A DNA stretch of 64,000 nucleotides, from positions 744,001-808,000 of the forward strand of contig NZ_WODA01000025.1 in NCBI RefSeq assembly GCF_009729855.1, in the 5' to 3' direction. Below the pieces are notes generated by a model, which saw only the letters and a program-made list of their open reading frames with translations, searched no databases and had not been told where the DNA came from. Below are positions 1-7,555 of the stretch, in pieces. Source of the DNA: Agromyces luteolus (lineage in GTDB: Bacteria; Actinomycetota; Actinomycetes; Actinomycetales; Microbacteriaceae). Position numbers and translations under genes: made by a program. Numbering within the stretch: position 1 is the stretch's first letter; each line of letters begins with the position of its first letter.

Positions 1-253
1 GCCGGCCGCGCGGCGCGGCCTCGCGTCCCACCGCCACGCGGGCGACGGGCGACGCCAGCTCCGCCACGAGCACGGCTCGCGCGCGTCCCAGCGCGTCGCG
101 CCAGGCCTCCGCCGCGCCGCGGCCCTCGGCGTCGGGATAGCGCGACGGATGCCGCAGCCACAGCTCTCGCTGGTAGGCGGCGTCGATCAGCTCGAGCGAC
201 AGCGGCGCATCGGGCGGGATCTGGAGGGTCGTGCGTGCGGCGATCGGGTCCAC
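1..253 (-). CDS. J-domain-like hypothetical protein, N-terminal part only
   Basis: The frame opens with GTG at 253 and reads through the left edge of the window, so only the first 84 residues are visible. Residues 17-60 read as a short helix pair with LRHPSRYPDAEGR between them, and the following EAWRDALGRARAVL resembles the last helix of a J-domain. The usual HPD tripeptide would here be HPS, so normal DnaK stimulation is doubtful. The remainder is off the window. The family is an inference from the local pattern only. A neighbouring ATG at 264 lies in another frame with no protein-like sequence. Confidence 0.55.
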   Translation of the reverse strand, partial: MDPIAARTTLQIPPDAPLSLELIDAAYQRELWLRHPSRYPDAEGRGAAEAWRDALGRARAVLVAELASPVARVAVGREAAPRGR

Positions 254-431
254 AGCGCGATCATAGGGACGACCGCCGATGCGCGGCATCCGGTGGACGC
301 CCCGCGCGTGCACCCGAGACGGGATCGATACGTCCTGATCGGGCTGCTGCTGCTCTGCACCCGCGGGGCGAACGAGTTCCTCCGCCGTCGACCGCGGCGG
401 ACGCATGCCGCCCGGCGCATGCGTGTTCGCA

Positions 432-437
432 TAGGGT
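432..437 (+). promoter_or_regulatory. -10 box TAGGGT for the acyltransferase gene
   Basis: TAGGGT ends 6 nt before the ATG at 444, so transcription would start at or next to the start codon (leaderless mRNA). A short inverted repeat, CGCATGC at 402-408 and GCATGCG at 417-423, lies just upstream and could be an operator. Confidence 0.4.
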
Positions 438-443
438 TGCCGG

Positions 444-1037
444 ATGCTCCGACGACTCGCCTCCCGCGTCTACTGGGCCTTCAGCAGGTGGTCGCTCGCG
501 GGCGAGGCCGCACCGGGCCGGCCGTCCGTGCTGATCGGCGCCCCGCACACGTCGAACTGGGACTTCGTGCTGATGCTCGCCATCGCCTGGCACTACGGCA
601 TCGACGTCCGCTGGCTCGGCAAGAAGAGCCTGTTCCGCGGATGGCGCGGCCCGATCATGCGACGCCTCGGCGGCATCCCCGTCGACCGCGACGACCCGAG
701 TCGCGTCGTCGGCGAGGTCGTGGGTCGGATCCGGGCGGGCGAGGTGTTCGGCCTCGTCGTGACGCCGGACGGCACGCGCGGCTCGAACGCGTACTGGAAG
801 TCGGGCTTCTACCGCATCGCCCGGGAGACGGGCATGCCGGTGACGCTCGGGTTCGTCGACCGCACGACGATGACGACGGGCCTCGGCCCGACGTTCGAAC
901 TCACGGGCGACGTGGCCTCCGACATGGACCGCATCCGGGCGTTCTACGCCGACAAGGCGGGCGTGCGCCCCGAGCTGCGCACGGAGCCCCGCCTGCGGAA
1001 CGAGCCGAGCGACGACGCCACGGCCGGACTCGGCTGA
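444..1037 (+). CDS. 1-acyl-glycerol-3-phosphate acyltransferase-like (PlsC family)
   Basis: A 197-residue protein of the PlsC/LPLAT fold, expected to transfer an acyl chain to a lysophosphatidate-type acceptor at the membrane face. The catalytic HX4D motif is visible as HTSNWD (H35, D40), and the substrate-phosphate motif as TPDGTRG near residues 108-114 (EGTR in most relatives). A GGIPVDRD block lies between them, as is usual. The protein is shorter than typical PlsC (about 240) and has no obvious membrane helix, which fits the small 1-acylglycerol-phosphate acyltransferases annotated in actinobacteria. The exact acceptor cannot be told. It stands alone, with the dodecin gene convergent on its 3' side. 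Confidence 0.8.
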   Translation: MLRRLASRVYWAFSRWSLAGEAAPGRPSVLIGAPHTSNWDFVLMLAIAWHYGIDVRWLGKKSLFRGWRGPIMRRLGGIPVDRDDPSRVVGEVVGRIRAGEVFGLVVTPDGTRGSNAYWKSGFYRIARETGMPVTLGFVDRTTMTTGLGPTFELTGDVASDMDRIRAFYADKAGVRPELRTEPRLRNEPSDDATAGLG

Positions 1038-1100
1038 CATCCGACCGGCCGACGCCCGGTCGGGCCGGCCGCCCGGCTCGGCCCTCCGCCGCCCCGCGTC

Positions 1101-1310
1101 CTACTCCTCGAGTCGGAACCCGACCTTCAGCGTGACCTGGAAGTGCGCGACCCCGCCGTCCTCCACGACGCCCCGGGTCGAGACGACCTCGAACCAGTCG
1201 ACGTGACGCAACGTCGAGGTCGCTCGCGCGATGGCGTTGCGGATGGCGGTGTCGGTGCCCTCCGGCGAACTCCCGACGATCTCGGTGACTCGGTAGACGT
1301 GATCGCTCAT
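1101..1310 (-). CDS. Dodecin family flavin-binding protein
   Basis: A 69-residue protein starting [18 protein letters not shown] and ending [13 protein letters not shown], the full length and both signature ends of dodecins. Dodecins assemble as hollow dodecamers that store flavins or related cofactors in the cytoplasm. W39 in HVDWFEV is the aromatic residue that stacks on the flavin in this family. The gene is monocistronic: it converges with the acyltransferase gene and lies about 95 bp downstream of the membrane-protein gene on the same strand. Confidence 0.9.
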   Translation of the reverse strand: MSDHVYRVTEIVGSSPEGTDTAIRNAIARATSTLRHVDWFEVVSTRGVVEDGGVAHFQVTLKVGFRLEE

Positions 1311-1405
1311 GTGCCTCGGCTCCCCCTCCCGCACCGGCGCGGGATGCCTCGACCCTAGCCGCATCGCCGGGGCGCCGACAGGTCGGCCGGTCGCGCGCGT
1401 GCGGG

Positions 1406-2755
1406 CTATCCCATGGAGAAGTCGAGTCGCTCGTCGGCGACCGCGACGACCGACCACGCACCGCCGTCGGAGTCCGTGAACTCGAACGCCGGGACGACCA
1501 GCACGCTGCCGTCGGGCTGCCATTGGCTCGCGAGTCCGAGCCGTGCCTCGACGATGTCGACGTCGTTCACCGGCCACGAGAGCGGGGTGCCGGCCGACGG
1601 GACGGCCGGCGGGTCGGTCGGCGGCACCCACTCCGCGACCTCGTCGCTCGCCTGCTCGCGCACCGCGAAGGGCATGATCGTCATCTGCGCGCCGAACCGG
1701 GGGTCCGAGAGCCGTTCGAACGCCTCCTGCTCGCTGACGACCGGGTAGTCGCCGAGCGGAACGAGCTCGGCGAGCGCGCCGTACGCGCTGTACAGGCCGT
1801 CGTCCGTGACCTCGACCGACCAGCCGGTGTCGATGCGCTGCCCGTCGACCACCGGCCACGCGGAGGCCGTGCGCGTCACCGCGCCCTCCCACGTCTCGGA
1901 GGAGAACTCGTACGCGCCCGGGTCGCGGCCCGCCGACGCGAGCAGGTCGCGCAGCGCGTCGATCGCGGCATCCTCGCTCGGGATGTCGCCGGACGGCTCG
2001 CACACGTCGGCGCCCTCCTCGCACATCCACGGGTCCAGGCCCGGGTCGGAGTACGAGAAGCTCATCGTGCCGTCGAGCGACACCCACAGCGTCGGCGCGG
2101 TGCCGTCCTGCGGGCCCACGGTCCACGCGCCGTCGGCGAGCACGGGCTCCCCCGCGACGCCGAGCGCCGCGGCGAGCGCCGCGATCGTGCCGGGGTCGGA
2201 TGCCGCGGGCGCGTCGAACGCGTACGCGGCGGCCGTGCCGGCGGTGGTCGACAGCCCGTCGGCGTGGAAGGCGTTGCGGCCGAAGCCGTAGGGGTACGAC
2301 AGGTCGGCGGCGCCCGGTCCGGCCATCCGCTGGTCGACCGCCCCGGGTTCGACGAGGCTCCCCTCGAGCGCCCCGGCGCCGGCCTGCCCCTGCAGCGAGA
2401 TCGGCGGGGCGGCGGCGTCCGCGAGGTTCGCCGGCTGCCCGGTCGCCGCCCCGACGCCGTATCCGACGGCGCCGACGACGGCGAGCGAGGCCGCGACCGC
2501 GGCCACCGGAATCCACCGCGGCCGGCGGCGCGTGCGCTCGGCCCCGAGGTCGGCGACCGGCGGCCGGGCGGATGCCGCGGCATCCGTCGTCTCGGGCTCG
2601 GCCACGGGCGATGCCGCGCCGGCGGTCTCGGCCGCGACGCGCGCGACGACCTCGTCGGCGAAGCCCTCGCGCGGCTCGATGCCCGCGGCCGGGTCGGCGG
2701 CGCGCAGCTCCTCGATCGGATCGCGGCGGTCCTCGTCGTCGCCCATCTCGCTCAC
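1406..2755 (-). CDS. Single-pass membrane protein, likely anti-sigma partner
   Basis: A 449-residue protein with an acidic cytoplasmic N-terminus, an arginine cluster (RTRRRPRW) before one membrane helix at about residues 81-104, and a large extracytoplasmic part rich in Ala, Gly, Ser and Asp. It follows a sigma-factor gene on the same strand after 68 bp, the usual place for an anti-sigma factor. The short N-terminal part ([17 protein letters not shown]) resembles the small intracellular segment of actinobacterial anti-sigma-like proteins, but there is no HxxxCxxC zinc motif. The outer domain has two cysteines close together (about residues 250-258) and otherwise matches nothing I recognise. 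GTG start at 2755 with upstream GGAAGG; ATG at 2746 is an alternative. Confidence 0.6.
   Translation of the reverse strand: MSEMGDDEDRRDPIEELRAADPAAGIEPREGFADEVVARVAAETAGAASPVAEPETTDAAASARPPVADLGAERTRRRPRWIPVAAVAASLAVVGAVGYGVGAATGQPANLADAAAPPISLQGQAGAGALEGSLVEPGAVDQRMAGPGAADLSYPYGFGRNAFHADGLSTTAGTAAAYAFDAPAASDPGTIAALAAALGVAGEPVLADGAWTVGPQDGTAPTLWVSLDGTMSFSYSDPGLDPWMCEEGADVCEPSGDIPSEDAAIDALRDLLASAGRDPGAYEFSSETWEGAVTRTASAWPVVDGQRIDTGWSVEVTDDGLYSAYGALAELVPLGDYPVVSEQEAFERLSDPRFGAQMTIMPFAVREQASDEVAEWVPPTDPPAVPSAGTPLSWPVNDVDIVEARLGLASQWQPDGSVLVVPAFEFTDSDGGAWSVVAVADERLDFSMG
2569..2586. repeat. Perfect palindrome CGGATGCCGCGGCATCCG
   Basis: An 18-bp perfect palindrome made of GGATGCC and its complement GGCATCC joined head to head. 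It lies inside the coding region of the membrane protein, in the linker before the membrane helix. Identical copies occur at 17537-17554 and 28049-28066, also in low-complexity linkers. Confidence 0.85.
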
Positions 2756-2823
2756 CCTCGTTCGCCTTCCTGCCGGACTGTCTCACCCATGCATGTGTGC
2801 CCGGACGGCGGAACCTTGCAGGA

Positions 2824-3354
2824 CTAGAACGACAGGCGCTCGCCCCACGCGTCGCGGAGGCGCTTGCGGGCTCGCGAGAGCGCGGCATCCGCCCCGGATC
2901 GGGAGATGCCGAGCACCTGCGCGAGGGCCTCGCCGTCGAGGCCCTCCCACGCGTGGAGCAGGATGATGCGCCGGTCGCGTTCGCCGATGCTCTCCAGCGC
3001 GCCTCGGAGTTCGGCGTCGAAGAGCACGCTGAGCTCCGGATCCTCGTCGACGCGCGAGGTGCCCGCGTCGGGCACGTGCTCGACCGGGAGGTCGACGAGC
3101 TTGCGGCGGTGGTTGGCGAGCGTGAAGCCCGCCGTGCGGTACAGCCACGGCAGCACCGCCTCGCGCGGGACGTCGTCGCGTCGACGCCAGGCCGTCGCGA
3201 AGACCTCGGCGGCGAGGTCCTCGGCGTCCTGGCGCGGACCGCGCCGTGCGAAGTACTTCACGAGCGCGGTCGAGTGCTCGTGCACGACGCCCGTGAACCA
3301 CTCGAGTCCGTCGTCGCGCGCCGTCATCGCAGGCGGTTCCGCGGCGTCGGGCAT
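2824..3354 (-). CDS. RNA polymerase sigma factor, sigma-70 family (ECF type)
   Basis: A 176-residue protein with only regions 2 and 4. Region 2 spans about residues 20-85 ([19 protein letters not shown], then [17 protein letters not shown]), and region 4 about 115-170 ([22 protein letters not shown], then the helix-turn-helix [19 protein letters not shown]). It should direct RNA polymerase to a small regulon. The start is ATG at 3354 because AGGGGGT precedes it; the open frame extends further upstream, and ATG at 3327 has no Shine-Dalgarno sequence. The next gene on the strand encodes a membrane protein that is the probable regulator. I could not identify target promoters in the window. Confidence 0.9.
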   Translation of the reverse strand: MPDAAEPPAMTARDDGLEWFTGVVHEHSTALVKYFARRGPRQDAEDLAAEVFATAWRRRDDVPREAVLPWLYRTAGFTLANHRRKLVDLPVEHVPDAGTSRVDEDPELSVLFDAELRGALESIGERDRRIILLHAWEGLDGEALAQVLGISRSGADAALSRARKRLRDAWGERLSF

Positions 3355-3531
3355 CGCCACCCCCTGGGTCGTGTCGGCGTCTGCGGCGTCGGTGCTGGCG
3401 ATCCTCACGCCCTGCTTGTGTCGCGACTGGTGCGAGTCTTGCACGCGACGGGGCACGGGGTGATCACGGAATCGTCGCGATCGCGCGGGACCGCCGATGG
3501 CCCGAGGCCGGCGAATCTCCCCAGACAGCCT

Positions 3532-3569
3532 GAAAGGCCTCGGCGTCTGTCGACTCGTCGGGGCCTTTC
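3532..3569 (+). terminator. Orphan hairpin GAAAGGCC...GGCCTTTC
   Basis: Arms GAAAGGCC (3532-3539) and GGCCTTTC (3562-3569) pair perfectly around a 22-nt loop. The ascending arm starts with purines and the descending arm ends in TTTCT, like a weak intrinsic terminator read on the plus strand. No plus-strand gene ends here, so it may terminate a small RNA or a read-through transcript. Function not established. Confidence 0.4.
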
Positions 3570-3699
3570 TATGCCGGAGCGTCCTCCGGTGGTGAAGACG
3601 ATTCTACGCCGCTCCGCGCGGGACGCAAGGGTTTCATGATGTTTGCTCATGTTCATCGCGTGCGATCTCCGGGGACTGCCGGATGGCGCGCGATCGGCG

Positions 3700-3730
3700 T
3701 AGCCTCTGGGCGGCGCCTCCGTCGGGCGCC
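3700..3730 (+). promoter_or_regulatory. Candidate -10 box and leader hairpin of the monooxygenase gene
   Basis: TAGCCT at 3700-3705 is followed by the inverted repeat GGCGCC (3712-3717), 7-nt loop, GGCGCC (3725-3730), and then GAGGAAG before the start codon. The CHAT-like gene at 7556 has the same order: TAGCCT at 7483-7488 and then paired GGGCGCCC blocks. The -35 region is not clear. Confidence 0.35.
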
Positions 3731-3756
3731 GATCCAGCGCGAGGAAGCGGTGCGAC

Positions 3757-4050
3757 ATGGCCATCACGGTGATCGTCGAGATGAAGGCCCGACCCGGCCT
3801 GCGTGACGAACTGAAGCGACTGCTCGACGAGCTCGTCGCCACGCGCGGGCACGGGCGACGCGGGTTCCTGGGCAGCGCCCGCTACGAGGTGCTCGACGAC
3901 CCCGACATGCTCGTCGAGATCGCCGACTGGGACTCGGTCGAGGCCCGGATGGAGCACCTGGAGGAGGCGATGGCCACGAACGCCTTCGGACCGCTGGCGG
4001 AGCTCATGGCCGAGCCGTTCCGGGTGACCGTGGTCAGCCCGCTGGAGTGA
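3757..4050 (+). CDS. Antibiotic biosynthesis monooxygenase (ABM) domain protein
   Basis: A 97-residue protein of the ferredoxin-like ABM fold, opening with AITVIVEMKARPG and carrying the conserved middle block GFLGSARYEVLDDPDMLVEIADWDS. Relatives are small cofactor-free quinol monooxygenases or heme-degrading enzymes and act as dimers. The His/Asn residues that mark heme degraders are not obvious, so a quinol-type or unknown substrate is more likely. GAGGAAG lies 9 nt before the ATG. The gene is alone; the hydrolase gene converges on it. Confidence 0.75.
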   Translation: MAITVIVEMKARPGLRDELKRLLDELVATRGHGRRGFLGSARYEVLDDPDMLVEIADWDSVEARMEHLEEAMATNAFGPLAELMAEPFRVTVVSPLE

Positions 4051-4081
4051 CGGCGGCCGGAGCACATCGCGGCCCCTGTAT

Positions 4082-4660
4082 TCACGCGAGCGCGGGCGAG
4101 GCGAGGAACGCCCTCACGCGCTCCATGAGCAGGGCGGATGCCTCGGGGTCGTACGCGTCGAGCGAGGAGTCGGCGAAGAGGTGCTGGTCGCCCGGGTAGA
4201 GGAAGAGCTCGGCATCGTGCGTGGAGGCGACGAGTTCGCGTGCCGCGGGCAGGTCCTCCTCGAAGAACTCGTCGCCCTCCTTGCCGTGTATCTGCACCGG
4301 CACGCCATCCGGCCACGCTTCGCCGAACTCGGAGACGGGGATGCAGGAGTAGAGCAGCAGGGCGCCCCGGGCACCCGGTCGCGTCTGCGCGAGCCCCTGG
4401 GCGATCATCACGCCGAACGAGAACCCGGCGTAGACGAGCCCCTCGCCGAGTTCGTCGGCCGCGGCGCGGCCGAGTTCCGAGAGGGCGTCGAAGCCCGTGT
4501 CTCGCACGAACGCGGATCCCTCCTCGATGCTGGCGAAGGTACGACCGTCGAACAGGTCGGGCGTATGCACGACATGGCCCTCCCGTCGCAGCTCGTCGGC
4601 GAAGGCCCGCACCCCGTCGGTCAGGCCCTGGATGTGGTGGAACAGCAGCACTTCGGCCAT
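4082..4660 (-). CDS. Dienelactone hydrolase family protein
   Basis: A 192-residue alpha/beta hydrolase. The nucleophile elbow is GFSFG with Ser81, where classical dienelactone hydrolases have Cys. The acid is probably Asp130 (HGKEGDEFF) and the base His160 (PGDQHLF), all in the right order and spacing for the family. It is expected to be a soluble hydrolase for a small ester or lactone; the substrate is unknown. It is transcribed divergently from the ArsR-type regulator gene at 4728, and an imperfect inverted repeat lies in the 67-bp gap, so control by that regulator is likely. Confidence 0.85.
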   Translation of the reverse strand: MAEVLLFHHIQGLTDGVRAFADELRREGHVVHTPDLFDGRTFASIEEGSAFVRDTGFDALSELGRAAADELGEGLVYAGFSFGVMIAQGLAQTRPGARGALLLYSCIPVSEFGEAWPDGVPVQIHGKEGDEFFEEDLPAARELVASTHDAELFLYPGDQHLFADSSLDAYDPEASALLMERVRAFLASPALA

Positions 4661-4680
4661 GTCAGCGGTCTCCTCGCCTC

Positions 4681-4727
4681 ATTGATCGACTAATCTCGAA
4701 CATTCCGTGATGCTAGTCTGATCGATT
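4681..4727. promoter_or_regulatory. Imperfect inverted repeat in divergent promoter region
   Basis: ATTGATCGACTA (4681-4692) and TAGTCTGATCGATT (4714-4727) are imperfect inverted copies. The right arm contains a -10-like TAGTCT (4714-4719), 8 nt before the regulator's ATG. The placement suggests an operator for the adjacent winged-helix regulator, acting on both genes. It is also a local dip in GC content. Confidence 0.45.
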
Positions 4728-5291
4728 ATGGCGGACAACCCCCCGGACTACGAGCTGGCGGATCGGATCGTGCTGACCCGGCCGGCCCAGGTGCGGGCCA
4801 TCGGCCATCCGCTCCGCACGACGATCCTGCAACTCCTCCACGAGCGGGCCGCCACGGTCACCGAGCTCGCGACCGCCGTCGAACGCCCCAGGAGCACGGT
4901 CGCGCACCACGTCGACGTGCTGGCGAGGAACGGGCTGCTCCGGGTCGTTCGGACGCGGAAGGTGCGCGCGATCGAGGAGCGCTTCTACGGCCGGACCGCC
5001 CGCATGTTCACGATCGCCCTCGAGCACCCGTCCGGGAACCATGCCGCGACGGGTGATTTCAACGACTTCGAGGTGGCGGCGCGCGAATCCGCGGGCGCCT
5101 TCGAACAGGGTCGGCTCTGGGGGTTCATCCGCCACGGACGCATCTCGGAGGAGCAGGCCTCGACGTTCTGGGAACGGATGGCCGAGCTGGTCGACGAATT
5201 CGACCGGATGCCGCGCGCGGGCGACACCACGTACGGGTTCGCCATCGGCATCTACCCGACGGACCACCCGAGGCTGCCGCCGGCCGAGTGA
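4728..5291 (+). CDS. ArsR-type winged-helix transcriptional regulator
   Basis: A 187-residue protein with an N-terminal winged helix at about residues 20-95: IGHPLRTTILQLLHERAATV, the recognition region RPRSTVAHHVDVLARNGLL, and the wing with VRTRKVRAIEERFYGRTAR. The C-terminal half is an alpha-helical region without metal-binding cysteines, so it probably senses something other than arsenite. It starts at the end of a repeat-rich promoter region, with the dienelactone-hydrolase-like gene divergent. The pairing suggests a repressor of that hydrolase; ligand unknown. Confidence 0.8.
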   Translation: MADNPPDYELADRIVLTRPAQVRAIGHPLRTTILQLLHERAATVTELATAVERPRSTVAHHVDVLARNGLLRVVRTRKVRAIEERFYGRTARMFTIALEHPSGNHAATGDFNDFEVAARESAGAFEQGRLWGFIRHGRISEEQASTFWERMAELVDEFDRMPRAGDTTYGFAIGIYPTDHPRLPPAE

Positions 5292-5308
5292 TCGGCCGCC
5301 GGCCGCGA

Positions 5309-6382
5309 CTACACGTTGAAGCGGAACTCCACGACGTCGCCGTCCTGCATGACGTAGTCCTTGCCCTCCATGCGGGCCTTGCCCTTGGCGCGCGCCTCGG
5401 CGACCGAGCCCGTCTCGACGAGGTCGTCGAACGAGATGACCTCGGCCTTGATGAAGCCCTTCTCGAAGTCGGTGTGGATGACGCCGGCCGCCTGCGGGGC
5501 CTTCCAGCCCTTGCGGATGGTCCAGGCGCGCGACTCCTTCGGGCCGGCGGTGAGGTAGGTCTGCAGGCCCAGCGTGTCGAAGCCGACACGGGCGAGCTGG
5601 TCGAGGCCCGACTCCTCCTGGCCGGTCGAGGCGAGCAGCTCCGCGGCATCCGCCGGGTCGAGGTCGATGAGCTCCGACTCGATCTTGGCGTCGAGGAAGA
5701 CCGCCTCGGCGGGCGCGACGAGTGCGGCGAGCTCCGCCTTGCTGGCGGCATCCGTCAGCACCGCCTCGTCGACGTTGAAGACGTAGATGAACGGCTTCGC
5801 CGTGAGCAGGCCGAGCTCGGCGATCGGCGAGATGTCGACCTTCGAGGCCGACAGCGGCGTGCCCTTCTGGAGCTCCTCCTGCGCCTCCTTCGCCGCGGCG
5901 AGCACCGACGGGTCGAGCTTCTTCGCCTTGACCTCCTTCTCGTAGCGCGTGATGGCGCGCTCGAGGGTCTCGAGGTCGGCGAGGATCAGCTCGGCGTTGA
6001 TCGTCTCCATGTCGTTCTTCGGGTCGACCTTGCCGTCGACGTGCACGACGTCGGAGTCCTCGAAGCCGCGGACGACCTGCGCGATCGCGTCGGCCTCGCG
6101 GATGTTCGCGAGGAACTTGTTGCCGAGGCCCTCGCCCTCGGAGGCGCCCTTCACGATGCCCGCGATGTCGACGAACGACACGGCCGCGGGCAAGATGCGC
6201 TCGGAGCCGAAGATGCCGGCGAGCGTCTCGAGTCGGGGGTCGGGCAGGTTCACCACGCCGATGTTCGGCTCGATCGTCGCGAACGGGTAGTTCGCGGCGA
6301 GCACCGTGTTCTTGGTGAGGGCGTTGAAGAGGGTCGACTTGCCGACGTTCGGGAGTCCGACGATTCCGATGGTGAGTGCCAC
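5309..6382 (-). CDS. ychF: Redox-regulated, ribosome-binding ATPase YchF (Obg family)
   Basis: A 357-residue protein, full length for the family. Motifs: P-loop GLPNVGKST (residues 9-17), switch region with [19 protein letters not shown], a coiled-coil insert around residues 125-170, the G4-like block NVDEA replacing NKxD (typical of YchF, which prefers ATP), and a C-terminal TGS-type domain ending [14 protein letters not shown]. It binds ribosomes and affects translation and oxidative-stress responses in other bacteria. GTG start at 6382. It lies 11 bp downstream of the EamA transporter gene on the same strand. Confidence 0.96.
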   Translation of the reverse strand: MALTIGIVGLPNVGKSTLFNALTKNTVLAANYPFATIEPNIGVVNLPDPRLETLAGIFGSERILPAAVSFVDIAGIVKGASEGEGLGNKFLANIREADAIAQVVRGFEDSDVVHVDGKVDPKNDMETINAELILADLETLERAITRYEKEVKAKKLDPSVLAAAKEAQEELQKGTPLSASKVDISPIAELGLLTAKPFIYVFNVDEAVLTDAASKAELAALVAPAEAVFLDAKIESELIDLDPADAAELLASTGQEESGLDQLARVGFDTLGLQTYLTAGPKESRAWTIRKGWKAPQAAGVIHTDFEKGFIKAEVISFDDLVETGSVAEARAKGKARMEGKDYVMQDGDVVEFRFNV

Positions 6383-6393
6383 GGGCGACCAGT

Positions 6394-7359
6394 CTACCGG
6401 GGCAGTGGCACCGGGCCGGTCGTCGTGGAGCCCGCGGTCTCGCCCTCCGGGCCGGGCAGATCGTCGCCCGCCGGCTCCGCCGGGACGCCTCGGGTGCGCG
6501 GCACGCGCACCGTGAGGTAGACGCCCGCGAGCACGACCGCCCCGCCGACGATCGCGGCCGGGTCGATCGGCCGCCCCAGCAGCAGCGCGATGACGACCGT
6601 GAAGACGGGCAGCAGGTTGAGGAACACCCCGGCGCGTGCAGGGCCGACGCTCGCCGAGCCGGCGTTCCAGAGCGCGTACCCCGCGACCGAGGGCAGCAGC
6701 ACGATGTAGGCGATCGCGAGCGTGCCGCCGAGCTCGGTGGGCACCGTGAGCCCCGTGAACCCGATGACCGGCAGCATCGTGACCGTGGCGAACACGGCCT
6801 GCAGCGCGGTCGCCGTGATCGGCGGCGTCGCGAGACGCCGCGCGATGATCGAGTAGGCGGTCCAGGCGAGCACCGCGCCGAGCACGAGCAGGTCGCCGAC
6901 CCCGAACCCCTGCGCGAACGCCGCGACCGGGTCGCCGCCGGTGAGCACCACCGCCACCCCGATGAACGCGAGCACGATGCCGAGGCCCTGCGTCCGCGAC
7001 ATCCGCTCGCCCAGCAGGAGCGCCGCGGCGAGCGCGATCGTCGCCGGGTTGATCGCGCTGATGACGGATGCCGTCACCGAGCCGGTCATGCCGATGCCCG
7101 CGTACAGCAGCAGCGCGTACCCGGTCAGGCCGAAGGCCGATTGCACGAGGTGCCAGCGCCATTCGCGCGCCGCGGCGCGCCAGTCGGGACGCTCCGCGAT
7201 CCACGCCACGACGAGGAGCGGGAGCGCGGCGAGCGACCACCGCCAGAACGTCAGCGACACCGGATCGACCTGCTCCGCGATGATCGCGGAGAAGACGAAG
7301 TTCCCCGCCCAGAAGAGGTTGGCGAGGGAGAGCAGGACGAACGCGCGGCGACGTGGCAC
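6394..7359 (-). CDS. EamA-family (drug/metabolite) transporter
   Basis: A 321-residue membrane protein with about ten hydrophobic helices in two repeated EamA halves. Each half has the helix-end pattern seen in the family (WAGNFVFSAIIAEQVDP in the first; LGAVLAWTAYSIIARRL in the second), and the first ends with PATIALAAALLLGERMS. It is expected to be an exporter of a small metabolite in the cytoplasmic membrane; the substrate cannot be deduced. A 40-residue Pro/Gly/Glu-rich tail follows the last helix. It is transcribed toward ychF with an 11-bp gap and diverges from the CHAT-like gene. Confidence 0.9.
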   Translation of the reverse strand: MPRRRAFVLLSLANLFWAGNFVFSAIIAEQVDPVSLTFWRWSLAALPLLVVAWIAERPDWRAAAREWRWHLVQSAFGLTGYALLLYAGIGMTGSVTASVISAINPATIALAAALLLGERMSRTQGLGIVLAFIGVAVVLTGGDPVAAFAQGFGVGDLLVLGAVLAWTAYSIIARRLATPPITATALQAVFATVTMLPVIGFTGLTVPTELGGTLAIAYIVLLPSVAGYALWNAGSASVGPARAGVFLNLLPVFTVVIALLLGRPIDPAAIVGGAVVLAGVYLTVRVPRTRGVPAEPAGDDLPGPEGETAGSTTTGPVPLPR

Positions 7360-7555
7360 CGGGGAATGCTACGGCCTCGGCGACTGAGCGGACGCCGTGA
7401 GACGGAACCGTCCACCCACCGGCGGTTTCACGGCCGAACCGAGCTCGGTGCCCGCCCTGAGGCGGCGGCGGCCGAGGCGACGTAGCCTCCATCCGCGGGC
7501 GCCCACTCGGGCGCCCGGACGTCTGTACGGCCGAGTGCCGTCGAAGGGGGAACGC

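Larger units (their letters stand above)
3355..3756. other. 402-bp gene-free stretch between sigma factor and monooxygenase genes
   Basis: Divergent intergenic region. It should carry the sigma-factor promoter on its left and the monooxygenase promoter on its right (TAGCCT at 3700-3705, followed by a GGCGCC-N7-GGCGCC hairpin in the leader). In the middle lies a terminator-like hairpin at 3532-3569 that belongs to no visible gene. I see no convincing protein-coding frame in it. Confidence 0.6.
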
